A stretch of 64,000 nucleotides of DNA from NCBI GenBank assembly GCA_002747135.1, contig PDTE01000024.1, forward strand, positions 1 through 64,000, read 5' to 3'. Shown in pieces: positions 10,880-20,817 of the stretch. This DNA comes from Desulfobulbus propionicus (GTDB lineage: Bacteria > Desulfobacterota > Desulfobulbia > Desulfobulbales > Desulfobulbaceae). How positions within the stretch are numbered: position 1 is the stretch's first letter; each line of letters begins with the position of its first letter. The notes under the pieces are model-generated. The model worked only from the letters and a program-made list of their open reading frames with translations, had not been told where the DNA came from and did no database searches. A program made the translations under genes and the position numbers.

Positions 10880-12574
10880 ATGCTGCAGGAACTGCGTGTT
10901 AATAATCTGGCCCTGGTTGATGAGCTGCACTGTGATCTCTCTGAACGGGACGCCGGGCTGGTGGTGCTGACAGGAGAGACAGGTGCAGGGAAATCCATCA
11001 TACTGCAGGCTCTCCATCTCCTCGGTGGCGGACGTGGTGCCGTGTCCTGGGTACGAAGCGGCTGCGAACAGGCAGATATTGAAGCCCTGTTTTCCATCAG
11101 CAGCCAGCATCAGGAAGTAAAACGCCTGCTGGAGGGGTATGCTCTTGATGGGGGTGCCAGTGATATTATCATTCGGCGGTTAATCGCAAGCACAGGCAAA
11201 AGCAAGCTGTATGTGAATGACAAACTTGTCACCGCCAGAATTGCAGGAGAACTTGGAGCAGCTTTGGTAAATATTGCCAGTCAACACGATAATCAACAGC
11301 TGCTCAGAGAGCGAAATCATCTTGACCTCCTGGATAGTTACGGAGAGCTGTGGGCCATGCGCAGACAATTTTCTCTTTTGTTCGAAACATGGCAGAAGAT
11401 GTCGAGTCAGCTGCGTGAACTTCAGGAAAAGGAGCAGGAAAAGGAGCAGCACAGAGATTTTCTGCGCTATCAGCTTCAGGAAATAGAAAGTGCCCAGCTC
11501 AAGACCGGGGAAGACGAACAGCTTCTTCAGGAGCGGGAACGGTTAAAGGCTTCCGCCGCTTTAAGGGAGATTTCCGGAAAGGCAGCGGTGCTGTTTTCCG
11601 GTTCAATGCTTGACGCCATGGTTGAAGCACGCAAGGGGCTTGAGCAGCTCGCCCGGATTGATCCGGAGGCGACCGCGCTTGCTGACCGGGCCGTGTCAGC
11701 CTGTTTTGAGGTTGAGGACATAGAGCAGGAACTGACAAAATACAGGGATTCTATTCCGTCAGATACTGGCCGGTTACATGAAATAGCAGAACGTCTGGCC
11801 GTTCTCAAGCAGCTCCAGCGAAAATATGGGCCGACTCTGGAAGAGGTACTTGCCTTCTCGGACAACGCCAGACAGGAACTGGCACAGCTTGAACACCTGG
11901 AAGATGAGATAACTGATCTTGAGGTGGAGGTCGAGAAAATAAGTACCGAGGTGCAGTTTAAGGCAGTTGAGCTTTCCCGGGCGAGAAAAGAGGCAGCTGA
12001 ACGCCTGGGAAATGCCATGGAAAAGGAATTGGCCTCGCTGAACTTTCAGCAGGCTGTTTTTCAGGTGAAGGTGGAATCTCCCGAATGGTTTGGGCCTGAT
12101 GCCGTTCAACCAAGTGGTAAGGATACAGTTACCTTTCTTTTTTCAGCCAATCCTGGGGAACCACCAAAGTCGCTCGCCAGGATTGCCTCAGGGGGAGAGC
12201 TGTCCCGGCTGCTGCTTGCCATGAAATGCATCCTGGCCCGGCGTGATCAAGTAGATACCGTTATTTTTGATGAGGTTGATGCCGGGATAGGGGGCCAGGC
12301 CGCCGCCGCAGTGGCCTTGAAAATCAAGGAGCTTGCCGGGCATCATCAGGTGCTGTGCATAACCCATCTCCCCCAGATAGCGGCCCTGGCCGATATTCAT
12401 TTCCGGATTGAAAAACAGGTGCGGCAAGATAGCACCAGAACCCTGATTAACCGGCTTGATGAGAAAAGCCGGGTTGAAGAACTGGCCCGTATGCTTGGAG
12501 GCCGGGAGCCGACAGGTAAAACCTTGCTCTACGCCAGGGAGCTGATTGAGCAGGGCCGGGAGCGTAATTCTTGA
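10880..12574 (+). CDS. recN: DNA repair protein RecN
   Basis: 'GLVVLTGETGAGKSIILQAL', 'LARIASGGELSRLLLAMKCIL', 'VIFDEVDAGIGGQAAAAVA'. Confidence 0.95.
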   Translation: MLQELRVNNLALVDELHCDLSERDAGLVVLTGETGAGKSIILQALHLLGGGRGAVSWVRSGCEQADIEALFSISSQHQEVKRLLEGYALDGGASDIIIRRLIASTGKSKLYVNDKLVTARIAGELGAALVNIASQHDNQQLLRERNHLDLLDSYGELWAMRRQFSLLFETWQKMSSQLRELQEKEQEKEQHRDFLRYQLQEIESAQLKTGEDEQLLQERERLKASAALREISGKAAVLFSGSMLDAMVEARKGLEQLARIDPEATALADRAVSACFEVEDIEQELTKYRDSIPSDTGRLHEIAERLAVLKQLQRKYGPTLEEVLAFSDNARQELAQLEHLEDEITDLEVEVEKISTEVQFKAVELSRARKEAAERLGNAMEKELASLNFQQAVFQVKVESPEWFGPDAVQPSGKDTVTFLFSANPGEPPKSLARIASGGELSRLLLAMKCILARRDQVDTVIFDEVDAGIGGQAAAAVALKIKELAGHHQVLCITHLPQIAALADIHFRIEKQVRQDSTRTLINRLDEKSRVEELARMLGGREPTGKTLLYARELIEQGRERNS

Positions 12575-13614
12575 ATACCGTCGCCCTGGGCCTTTTCTCT
12601 GGAGGGCTTGATTCTATTCTTGCCTGCCGACTGCTTGTACAGCAGGGGATCACAGTTGTCTGCCTGAAGTTTGTCACCCCTTTTATTGACTATAACCTCC
12701 TTGAACGGCAGGAAGAGTATATTGCTGCAATGAAAAACCGGTTTGCTTTGGATGTGGTGGTTGTCGATATAAGCAAGGGCTATCTGGAGATGCTGCATAA
12801 TCCGGCTTATGGTTTTGGCAAGAACTTTAATCCCTGCATAGACTGCAAGATACTTATGCTCAGACAGGCCAGGAAGCTGATGGCCAGGTACAACGCCTCT
12901 TTTCTGGTTACCGGTGAAGTGCTCGGGCAGCGCCCCATGTCGCAGCGCCGCGATACAATCAGGGTGATTGAGCGGGATGCTGGTTGTGAGGGAATTATCC
13001 TCCGGCCCCTGTCCGCCAGGATACTCCCTGCAACGAATGCAGAAAAGGAGGGAAAGGTAGATCGCTTACAGCTGTGTTCCATTTCCGGAAGAGGACGAAA
13101 AAAACAGATACAGCTTGCAAAAGAGTTGGGCATTCGCGATTATCCGAAACCGGGCGGAGGCTGTATTCTTACTGATAAGCAGCTTGGCAGGCGAATAGAA
13201 CGAGTATACAGTGGAGAAATACTTTTAGGAACAAGGAAACTCAGCCCTGCTGATATTAAGCTGCTGATTATTGGCCGCCAGTTTCTGCTGCTGGAGAAAT
13301 ATTGGTTTATCCTGGGGCGTAATGAAAAAGAGAACGACCAGCTGAATGCTGCTCGCCAGAAGGACGACTGGTTGTTTTCCATGCCTTCTCACCCCGGCCC
13401 GGCAGGGCTTCTCCGCCGGGCAAAAGAGATAAAGGATCGCCAGACCCAGGAGGCAGTCGCTGCCGCTGCCGCAGGCCTGGTGGCCCGTTTTGCCAAAAAA
13501 ATTGACGGTCATTTCCCGGCAGGGAAAATTTTGATTGACAAGGGTGACACCTCTTGCTCCCGCATGACTGATGCGTTGACAGATGAAGTCTTCTCTTCCT
13601 GGAAGATAGCTTAG
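12571..13614 (+). CDS. tRNA thiouridylase-like PP-loop ATPase protein (ThiI/MnmA-like)
   Basis: 'LGLFSGGLDSILACRLL', 'NPCIDCKILMLRQA', 'VTGEVLGQRPMSQRRD'; overlaps recN stop (TTGA). Confidence 0.75.
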   Translation: MNTVALGLFSGGLDSILACRLLVQQGITVVCLKFVTPFIDYNLLERQEEYIAAMKNRFALDVVVVDISKGYLEMLHNPAYGFGKNFNPCIDCKILMLRQARKLMARYNASFLVTGEVLGQRPMSQRRDTIRVIERDAGCEGIILRPLSARILPATNAEKEGKVDRLQLCSISGRGRKKQIQLAKELGIRDYPKPGGGCILTDKQLGRRIERVYSGEILLGTRKLSPADIKLLIIGRQFLLLEKYWFILGRNEKENDQLNAARQKDDWLFSMPSHPGPAGLLRRAKEIKDRQTQEAVAAAAAGLVARFAKKIDGHFPAGKILIDKGDTSCSRMTDALTDEVFSSWKIA

Positions 13615-13680
13615 TGTCACGTCAACGCTGAAATGGCGGTATATTGCGCCGGATTTTTCTTGTCCTTATGGAGTCCTTTC
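13612..13680. repeat. PR4 half-element
   Basis: 'ttagtgtcacgtcaacgctgaaatggcggtatattgcgccggatttttcttgtccttatgg' resembles the reverse complement of the right half of 62669-62836. Confidence 0.75.
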
Positions 13681-13732
13681 TACCCGGCGTTCAGGAAGAG
13701 AAATCAGGTGGAGAAACACGCTTGCCCCCGAT

Positions 13733-15274
13733 ATGAGCCGAAACAAGACCACCCCCGTCCACTCTTCCGTGATTAGCCGTCATCAGCTTGAAGCCCTTTT
13801 ACCTTCATGGCTGAGGAGTGCCCTTTCTTCAATACAGCAGAAACAGAAATGCCCGATATATCTGGTTGGCGGCACCGTCCGAGATCTTCTTCTGGGTAGG
13901 GTCAGTCATGATGTTGATTTCACTGTACCAGTCGCTGCCATTGCCTGGGCTGAGCTCCTGGCGGCAGCAACGAGAGGGACTTTTATTGCCCTTGGAAGAA
14001 CGGAAGATGCGGCCAGAGTAGTGATTGACGGGCTGACCGTGGATTTTTCTTCGTATAGAGAAGGCGCGGAAACATTGGCTGAAGAGCTGATGCTCCGCGA
14101 TATCACCATCAATTCTCTGGGCTTATGTCTTGACCCCTTACTGGAACCAACCCTGACGCCGCAGGAGATATTTTTTGTGGAAGATCCCTGTGGAGGGCTG
14201 GAAGATTTGGGGCAAAAAAGAATTCGGGCGACTTTTGCTGACACCTTTGGGCATGATCCCCTGCGAATGCTGCGTGTCTACCGTTTTGCCTCACTCCTTG
14301 ACTACAGCCTGGATAAAGATACTGAAAATCTTATACAGGACCATTGCCATAGAATTGCGGGTATTTCCCCGGAAAGGATTCAGCATGAAATTGAGGAAAT
14401 CATGGCTTCGGACAGGGCTGCCGCTGCCTGCAAAGCTATGACGAAAAGCGGGCTGCTCTGGCAGATTTTTCCAGAGCTTGAACGCGGAAAAGACATGGCG
14501 CAACCTGAAAGCCACCATCTGGATGTTTTCGGTCACAGCCTGGAAGCACTTGTGCAGATGGAGGAGCTGCTCTCTGGAGGGTACAGGCAGTACTTTGGCC
14601 ATGATTCCTCCATATCTTTCTATGCAGCAGTAAAGAAAAACAGGAGTGTGTTAAAAATATCAGCCCTGCTGCATGATGTGGGTAAACCCGAAACCTGTTT
14701 CGTCGATCATGGCCGCGATGATCGCATTACCTTTTATGGTCATGATCAGGCCGGGGCTCGCACAGTCCGAACTATTGCAGAAAAATATCGCTGGAGCAGG
14801 CAGGATATGCTGCAGGCAGCCCGCCTGGTTTCCAATCATATGCGTCCTTTTCATCTGCTTAATGTTGGCCGCAGGGGAGAGGTTACGCCAAAAGCCTGCC
14901 TGCGTCTTTTGCAAAGTGTTGGCGAGGATCTGCCAGGATTATTTCTGTTGGCCCTGGCCGATTCACTTGCAGGAAAAGGAAAGCAGAGCCCCGAGGGAAT
15001 TGAGAAGGAACTTGTTTTGTTATATGAACAAATAGAACAGCTGCGCTGTGAACAGGTGATGCCTGTCCTGAAAAATTCTCCGCTTATAAATGGCAAGGAC
15101 CTGATACGGGAACTGCAGCTTGAACCAGGGCCGTTGTTTCGCATAATTCTCGACGCCGTTGTTGAGGCCCAGATAGAGCAGACTGTGCGCAGCCGGCAGG
15201 AGGCGTTTGCTTTAGCTCGGAGTATAATCAAGGAAAAAGGAACCTGTCAGGAACGAAGGCATGCGAAAAGTTAA
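13733..15274 (+). CDS. tRNA nucleotidyltransferase / poly(A) polymerase family with HD domain
   Basis: 'IYLVGGTVRDLLLGRVSHDVDFTV', 'RDITINSLGLCLD', HD region 'KISALLHDVGKPETCFVDHGRDDRITFYGHDQAGA'. Confidence 0.9.
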   Translation: MSRNKTTPVHSSVISRHQLEALLPSWLRSALSSIQQKQKCPIYLVGGTVRDLLLGRVSHDVDFTVPVAAIAWAELLAAATRGTFIALGRTEDAARVVIDGLTVDFSSYREGAETLAEELMLRDITINSLGLCLDPLLEPTLTPQEIFFVEDPCGGLEDLGQKRIRATFADTFGHDPLRMLRVYRFASLLDYSLDKDTENLIQDHCHRIAGISPERIQHEIEEIMASDRAAAACKAMTKSGLLWQIFPELERGKDMAQPESHHLDVFGHSLEALVQMEELLSGGYRQYFGHDSSISFYAAVKKNRSVLKISALLHDVGKPETCFVDHGRDDRITFYGHDQAGARTVRTIAEKYRWSRQDMLQAARLVSNHMRPFHLLNVGRRGEVTPKACLRLLQSVGEDLPGLFLLALADSLAGKGKQSPEGIEKELVLLYEQIEQLRCEQVMPVLKNSPLINGKDLIRELQLEPGPLFRIILDAVVEAQIEQTVRSRQEAFALARSIIKEKGTCQERRHAKS

Positions 15275-15878
15275 CGATTTCTTCTTTCATAAAGCAAAGA
15301 AAGAGAAGTATCCGGCCAGATCAGTATACAAGCTGGACGAGGCGCAGCAGAAATATACCTTTTTAAAGAAAGGCCAGAGGGTTATAGATTTTGGTTGTCA
15401 TCCGGGAAGCTGGAGCCTGTATGCAGCAGAAAAGGTTGGAGAACGTGGTGTGGTTGTCGGGCTTGATCTGCAGCCGACAGATATCCCCCGGCAAAAACCC
15501 AATGCTGAAATTCATTGGCTCTGTTATGATGTCTACGCAGAAGACATCGTGTCGGTGTTAAAAAAACAATGGCCGGGCTTTCATGTTTTCCTCAGCGATA
15601 TGGCACCGAGAACCACCGGAAGCCACTATGCAGATCATCAGCAGTCAATGCGTCTGGTAGGACGGGTGATGGAGCTGACTTCATACCTGTTGCACGAGAA
15701 CGGGACCCTGTATTGCAAGGCCTTTCAGGGAGAGGATTTTCCGGCCTTAATACAGGAATGCAAGTCCTTTTTTCAAACGATCAAGGTGGTAAAACCGCAG
15801 AGTTCGCGGACAGAGAGCAGGGAAGTGTTTATACTGGGCCGCAGGTTCCGTCCTGGTATCTGGAAGAAAGAGGGGTAG
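15261..15878 (+). CDS. rlmE: 23S rRNA 2'-O-methyltransferase, FtsJ/RlmE family
   Basis: 'ARSVYKLDEAQQKY', 'VIDFGCHPGSWSLYAAEKVGERG', 'VFLSDMAPRTTGSHYADHQQSMRL'. Confidence 0.88.
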   Translation: MRKVNDFFFHKAKKEKYPARSVYKLDEAQQKYTFLKKGQRVIDFGCHPGSWSLYAAEKVGERGVVVGLDLQPTDIPRQKPNAEIHWLCYDVYAEDIVSVLKKQWPGFHVFLSDMAPRTTGSHYADHQQSMRLVGRVMELTSYLLHENGTLYCKAFQGEDFPALIQECKSFFQTIKVVKPQSSRTESREVFILGRRFRPGIWKKEG

Positions 15879-15914
15879 CCAGCTGCAATCAAAAAACGAG
15901 AAGGGAGTAAGGTA

Positions 15915-16664
15915 GTGTCTGGACATTCGAAATGGAGCACAATTAAACGTAAGAAAGGGGCAAATGATGCCAAGCGCGGCAAGATTTTTACAAAACTTAT
16001 CAAGGAGATAACCATTGCCGCCCGGATGGGCGGGGGAGATCCTGAAGGTAACCCCCGCCTGCGCAGCGCAATCACCGCTGCCAAGTCGGAAAACATGCCC
16101 AAAGATAACATTGACCGCGCCATCAAGAAGGGTACCGGAGATCTTGAAGGCGCAGTGTATGAGGAAATCCTGTACGAGGGCTATGGCCCCGGAGGGGTGG
16201 CCGTGCTTGTGGAAACCATGACCGATAATAAAAATCGGACCGTTTCCGATGTGCGTCATTTTTTTGCCAAAAGCGGGGGCAATCTCGGGGAATCAGGCTG
16301 TGTTGGCTGGATGTTCGATAAAAAGGGAATGATCGTGGTGGATAAAGGTGATATTGACGAAGAAAAACTTATGGATATCGCCCTGGAAGCTGGTGCTGAA
16401 GATGTCGTGGAAGAGGATGACTCGTTTCAGATCCTCACTGCTCCTGAGGATTTTAACGATGTGGTTGAGGGGCTGGAACAGGGTCAGGTGAATTTTTCAG
16501 AGGCCTCTATTTCCATGATACCGCAGAATGTAGTTGAGCTGGTAGAGGAAAAACCGGCGCGTTCTCTTTTAAAATTGCTGGAAAATCTGGAAGATCATGA
16601 TGATGTCCAGAAGGTGCATGCCAATTTTGATATCCCGGAGGAGTTAATGGATTCGCTTTCCTGA
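15915..16664 (+). CDS. yebC: YebC/PmpR-family DNA-binding regulator
   Basis: '[49 protein letters not shown]'. Confidence 0.97.
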   Translation: MSGHSKWSTIKRKKGANDAKRGKIFTKLIKEITIAARMGGGDPEGNPRLRSAITAAKSENMPKDNIDRAIKKGTGDLEGAVYEEILYEGYGPGGVAVLVETMTDNKNRTVSDVRHFFAKSGGNLGESGCVGWMFDKKGMIVVDKGDIDEEKLMDIALEAGAEDVVEEDDSFQILTAPEDFNDVVEGLEQGQVNFSEASISMIPQNVVELVEEKPARSLLKLLENLEDHDDVQKVHANFDIPEELMDSLS

Positions 16665-16665
16665 C

Positions 16666-17163
16666 ATGACCGGATCTCCTGTTCGCATCCTTGGGATTGA
16701 TCCCGGTTCACGCTCTACCGGTTACGGGATCATTGAAGCAAGTGGGAGTGAGGTAGGATTTGTTGCCTGCGGCACCATCAGGACAACCTGTGAAGCGCAG
16801 CTTCCCGGGCGTCTGACCATTATATTTAACGGATTATGTGAGGTGATCCTGGCGCATAAACCTCAGATTGCAGCAGTGGAAGAGGTATTTGTTGATCGCA
16901 ATCCCCGTTCAGCGTTGAAGCTTGGGCAGGCAAGAGGTGCTGCTATTGTTGCCGCAACCCAGCATTTACTGCCTGTATTTGATTATTCAGCCAGAAAGGT
17001 CAAGCAGGCTGTTTCCGGATATGGTCAGGCCGGGAAAGATCAGGTGCAGCATATGGTTAGCGTCTTGCTTGACCTGGAGAAAAAGCCATCGACTGATGCT
17101 GCTGATGCCCTGGCAGTGGCCCTGTGTCATGCCCAGCACATGCTGCGGGGTGAATTTCTATAG
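16666..17163 (+). CDS. ruvC: Holliday junction endodeoxyribonuclease RuvC
   Basis: 'RILGIDPGSRSTGYGIIE', 'AAVEEVFVDRNPRSALKLGQARGA'. Confidence 0.96.
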   Translation: MTGSPVRILGIDPGSRSTGYGIIEASGSEVGFVACGTIRTTCEAQLPGRLTIIFNGLCEVILAHKPQIAAVEEVFVDRNPRSALKLGQARGAAIVAATQHLLPVFDYSARKVKQAVSGYGQAGKDQVQHMVSVLLDLEKKPSTDAADALAVALCHAQHMLRGEFL

Positions 17164-17169
17164 CTTAAG

Positions 17170-17327
17170 GTAACTACTCACTGGGTGTGTAACGCTCTGG
17201 TTTTACATACCTCAAACGTGTAACTGCTCTCAGGCTGCCCCTATCTGGACAAGCACGATTGGCAGCTATAGCCCCTCTATGCGGCGGGTCGTGATCGTGC
17301 AAAGAGGGGTGAGATGTGAGGAGTTAC
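17170..17327. repeat. PR1-B 158-bp element with near-perfect 8-bp TSD
   Basis: GTAACTACTCACTGGGTGTGTAACGCTCTGG...GATGTGAGGAGTTAC; flanks AGCTTAAG (17162-17169) / AGCTTAGG (17328-17335). Confidence 0.9.
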
Positions 17328-17370
17328 AGCTTAGGTATTGGCTCATTCGTCTGTGAGCAGATAATTACTC

Positions 17371-17994
17371 ATGATAGCATTTCTTAGCGGAGTTCTTCGT
17401 CACAAAACACCTGGGGCAATCATTCTGGACGTTCAGGGCGTGGGGTATGAAATTTTTCTTTCCACCCGTACCTATGACGCCCTGCCTGCGACCGGCGAGC
17501 CCTGTTCCCTCTTTATCCTGACCAGCGTAAGGGAAGACGCTATTGCTCTTTTTGGTTTCGAGGATCAGGAAACAAAAGATATCTTTATTCTTCTGACCAG
17601 TATTTCAGGTGTTGGGCCCAAACTTGCCCTGGCGATTCTGTCTGGAATCGGCAGACTGGAATTATGCGCTGCTCTGCGGTTGAAAGACATTAACCGGTTG
17701 ACAACTATTTCCGGAGTGGGAAAAAAAACAGCGCAGCGCTTGTGTATGGAATTAAGCGAAAAGGTCGGAGGGATGGGGGGCGGCGAAAGTGAAGGCGTCT
17801 TTATACAAGTCGCTTCGACTCAGCAGGAGGGTAATGTTTTTCAGGATGCGGTGTCTGCCCTGGTAAACCTTGGCTATCCCCAGCATACCTCCTGGCAGGC
17901 CATGCGCAATGTCCAGAAACAGCATGGTGATGCGATAAACGAGATGGCTGTGGAGGAATTGATTCGCCTTTCCCTGCAGGGGTTGGCTCAATGA
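17371..17994 (+). CDS. ruvA: Holliday junction branch migration protein RuvA
   Basis: 'MIAFLSGVLRHKTPGAIILDVQGVGYEIFLS', 'LTSISGVGPKLALAILS', 'TTISGVGKKTAQRLCMEL'. Confidence 0.96.
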   Translation: MIAFLSGVLRHKTPGAIILDVQGVGYEIFLSTRTYDALPATGEPCSLFILTSVREDAIALFGFEDQETKDIFILLTSISGVGPKLALAILSGIGRLELCAALRLKDINRLTTISGVGKKTAQRLCMELSEKVGGMGGGESEGVFIQVASTQQEGNVFQDAVSALVNLGYPQHTSWQAMRNVQKQHGDAINEMAVEELIRLSLQGLAQ

Positions 17995-17996
17995 GC

Positions 17997-18049
17997 GTAA
18001 GGCTTGAAGCAAGGGAAAGCAAAAGGCTGCTGGCCCTGTGAGTAGTTAC
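17997..18049. repeat. PR1 right-half fragment abutting ruvB start
   Basis: 'gtaaggcttgaagcaagggaaagc...ggccctgtgagtagttac' just before the ruvB ATG. Confidence 0.6.
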
Positions 18050-18051
18050 GT

Positions 18052-19095
18052 ATGAAGCATGAAGAGGAAATAACGGGCAGAAGGCTTGTTGCTGCTGATG
18101 AGCAACGACTGGATCAGCATGGTGTTGACCTGCGGCCAAAAACGCTTGACCATTATATTGGGCAGGAGCCGCTGAAAAAAGGCTTACGTATCTTTATTCA
18201 GGCTGCACTGCAGCGAGGGGAACCCCTGGATCATGTGCTTTTTCATGGCTTTCCCGGGCTGGGTAAAACTACCCTTGCCTATATTATTGCTGAGGAGATG
18301 GGAGCCGGCATAAAGGTAACCTCAGGGCCGGTAATTGAACGTCCGGGTGATCTGGCCGCGATCCTTACCAGCCTTCAGGCAGGAGATGTCCTCTTTATTG
18401 ACGAGATCCACCGACTTAACCATGTGGTGGAGGAGATACTCTATCCGGCAATGGAAGATTACCAGCTTGATCTGGTGATAGGTCAAGGACCTGGGGCACG
18501 TTCTGTCAAAATGGATCTGCCCCGCTTTACTCTGGTTGGCGCGACCACCAGAACCGGTTTACTGACGCCGCCACTTCGTGATCGTTTTGGGGTGATCCTG
18601 CGGCTGGAGTATTATAAACCAAAGGAATTGCAGACCATTGTCCAGCGTTCAGCCCGGCTGCTGAAGGTGAAGATCGATGATGAAGGAGCACTGGAACTGG
18701 GCCGCCGTTCCCGCGGAACACCCAGGATTGCAAATCGCCTTTTGCGGCGGGTTCGGGATTTTTCCGAAGTGGCCGGTAACAGGGTGATTAACAGGAAAGT
18801 TGCCGACGATGCCCTGAACATGCTTAATGTGGATGAGCTGGGCCTGGATGATATGGACAGGAGAATCCTGCTTACCTTGATCGAGCGCTTTCAGGGCGGG
18901 CCAATCGGACTTGAAACTTTGGCGACGGCAGTATGTGAAGAAAAGACGACCCTGGAAGATGTCTACGAACCCTTTCTCATCCAGTCCGGTTTTCTGGTGC
19001 GAACACCACGCGGCAGAATGGTCACCGAGGCGGCCTGTGCCCACTTTGCCTGTTCTGTCCCTAAGCGTATGCAGCAGGCTTCTCTTTTTGAGTGA
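18052..19095 (+). CDS. ruvB: Holliday junction branch migration helicase RuvB
   Basis: '[26 protein letters not shown]', '[22 protein letters not shown]', '[27 protein letters not shown]'. Confidence 0.97.
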   Translation: MKHEEEITGRRLVAADEQRLDQHGVDLRPKTLDHYIGQEPLKKGLRIFIQAALQRGEPLDHVLFHGFPGLGKTTLAYIIAEEMGAGIKVTSGPVIERPGDLAAILTSLQAGDVLFIDEIHRLNHVVEEILYPAMEDYQLDLVIGQGPGARSVKMDLPRFTLVGATTRTGLLTPPLRDRFGVILRLEYYKPKELQTIVQRSARLLKVKIDDEGALELGRRSRGTPRIANRLLRRVRDFSEVAGNRVINRKVADDALNMLNVDELGLDDMDRRILLTLIERFQGGPIGLETLATAVCEEKTTLEDVYEPFLIQSGFLVRTPRGRMVTEAACAHFACSVPKRMQQASLFE

Positions 19096-19140
19096 CTAAC
19101 CCGTATTGCTCATGGACATTTTGTCGAAATTTGAGAAGAA

Positions 19141-19190
19141 AGTACCTACTCACTGGGTGTGTAACGCTCTGCTTGTACCTGCCTCAATTA
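19141..19190. repeat. PR1-B left-end fragment forming the 3' end of mnmA
   Basis: 'agtacctactcactgggtgtgtaacgctctgcttgtacctgcctcaa' matches positions 1-50 of the 158-bp element. Confidence 0.8.
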
Positions 19191-20208
19191 TGCCACTGCC
19201 TATAAGAGTATCTTTCTCGTAAAAGGCGGCAAACTGTCCCGGGGTGATGGCTCGCTGCGCCTTTTTAAAGGTTACAACGACCTTGTTTTTCTCTCTGATA
19301 TCCAGCTGCGCCCATGCTGGTTTATGGGTCGAACGCAGCTGAATTTTTCCTTCCCAGGGAAATGAAGCCGGCCTGGCAAACCAGTGTAAGCTTGAAAGAG
19401 AAAGCGATCGCGTAAACAGTTCGCTTTCTTTTCCCACTTTAACTTGATTGCTGTGGATGTCAATTCCGGTTACATACCATGGGGTTGCATCCGGCAGGCC
19501 CAGACCTTTTCGCTGGCCGATGGTATAGTGGGCAACGCCCTTGTGAGTACCAAGCCTTTGTCCGGCAGGACCAATAATAGAACCAGGTTTTTCAAGACAG
19601 CCGTATTCCTGCAGAAAAGAGCGCAGATCACCATTCAAAAAGCAGACATCCTGGCTTTCTTTTTCTGGAAAATCAAAGCCAGTCTGTGCTGCTTTTTGGT
19701 ATACATCTCGTTTTAACCAATGACCAAGAGGAAAGACCAGACAAGCTAGCTGTTTAGGGGGCAGTCTGCATAAAAAATACGATTGATCTTTTGTGGTATC
19801 ACGTGCGCGGGCAAGAACTGGTTTGCTGCCAGAACGTTTTAATATGGCATAATGACCGGTAGCGCAAAGTTCCATGCCTTGTCTGTGCATAGCATCCAGC
19901 AACAAGTTACCTTTGATCTTTTTATTACAGATGACGCATGGGTTTGGCGTCAGCCCCTGGTTATAGGTGGTGAGAAGATAGGTTATGACGTGTCGGTGAA
20001 ATTGTTCTCTAAGATCGACGAGATGCAGAGGGATGTCCAGCTGCCGTGCTCTTCTGGCTGCCAGCCTGGTCTGTTTTTGCAGATCAGGTAAGGGGAGCTG
20101 CATGAAAAAACCATGCACGTCATACCCTTTTTCCTGCATGAGGATAGCCGCAACTGTTGAATCAATCCCGCCACTTAAGGCTATGCCAGCTTTAATCCGC
20201 TGGTTCAT
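19150..20208 (-). CDS. mnmA: tRNA-specific 2-thiouridylase MnmA
   Basis: 'IKAGIALSGGIDSTVAAILMQEKGYDVHGFFM', 'TPNPCVICNKKIKGNLLLDAM', 'DQSYFLCRLP'. Confidence 0.92.
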   Translation of the reverse strand: MNQRIKAGIALSGGIDSTVAAILMQEKGYDVHGFFMQLPLPDLQKQTRLAARRARQLDIPLHLVDLREQFHRHVITYLLTTYNQGLTPNPCVICNKKIKGNLLLDAMHRQGMELCATGHYAILKRSGSKPVLARARDTTKDQSYFLCRLPPKQLACLVFPLGHWLKRDVYQKAAQTGFDFPEKESQDVCFLNGDLRSFLQEYGCLEKPGSIIGPAGQRLGTHKGVAHYTIGQRKGLGLPDATPWYVTGIDIHSNQVKVGKESELFTRSLSLSSLHWFARPASFPWEGKIQLRSTHKPAWAQLDIREKNKVVVTFKKAQRAITPGQFAAFYEKDTLIGSGIIEAGTSRALHTQ

Positions 20209-20425
20209 GATGCCTGTATCGGGATAGCTTGCCGCCCCTGCTCATAACGCTGGACAGCTTTGTGAGAGACTCCTGGCAGTCCGGCAGGTTGTCTTTCGGT
20301 GCTGCCAGGTCTGGTTCTGGCTGCAGCAAATCTGTAACGGTTCATCTCTTTTTGTCTCCGGGTGTTAAAAAGAGTACGTGACTATGGACAGGGTGATACA
20401 TATCCTGTGATAGTTACGATAGAGC

Positions 20426-20448
20426 GTAACTATTCACCCCTATCAGGG
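20426..20448. repeat. Putative IS66 terminal inverted repeat
   Basis: GTAACTATTCACCCCTATCAGGG immediately outside/overlapping the stop of the transposase remnant; begins GTAA and resembles the GTAACTACTCAC PR1 terminus. Confidence 0.55.
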
Positions 20449-20671
20449 TAAATCTGTCCAGCAAGGGTCATGTGGATAGCGACCAGTGGGTTGTACCCTT
20501 TCTTCGCCATGGTTTGCAGGTAGCTGGTGATACGGTAGCAGGTTTTGGCGAACTTTATTGTCCTGAACCATGACGACAGTGATCACAGGAAAGATACGAT
20601 TGCCAGCAGTCATGGATAATAACCCCGCCATAGGGTGGGATAATGCCAATTTGTTCAATTGCTTCGAGTTC
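20430..20671 (-). pseudogene. IS66-family transposase (TnpC DDE/C-terminal) remnant
   Basis: Two-frame translation on - strand: 'ELEAIEQIGIIPPYGGVIIHDCWQSYLSCDHCRHG' then 'AKTCYRITSYLQTMAKKGYNPLVAIHMTLAGQIYP', resembling IS66 'G.lvHD.w.sY..y.' and '..fcriRSYi.t.rK.g.n.l.Al' with an internal deletion. Confidence 0.65.
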
Positions 20672-20817
20672 CCGTTCAGGACGGACTCACTATGATGTCA
20701 AAAAAATTCTTTGCTCAACAATCTGCTGGAATGTACAGTGTTGAATTGAGTACGATGATTGATGAGGGGAAGGAGAGTGAGTGATTACTATAATATATAC
20801 AAATGGTTACCCTGTTT

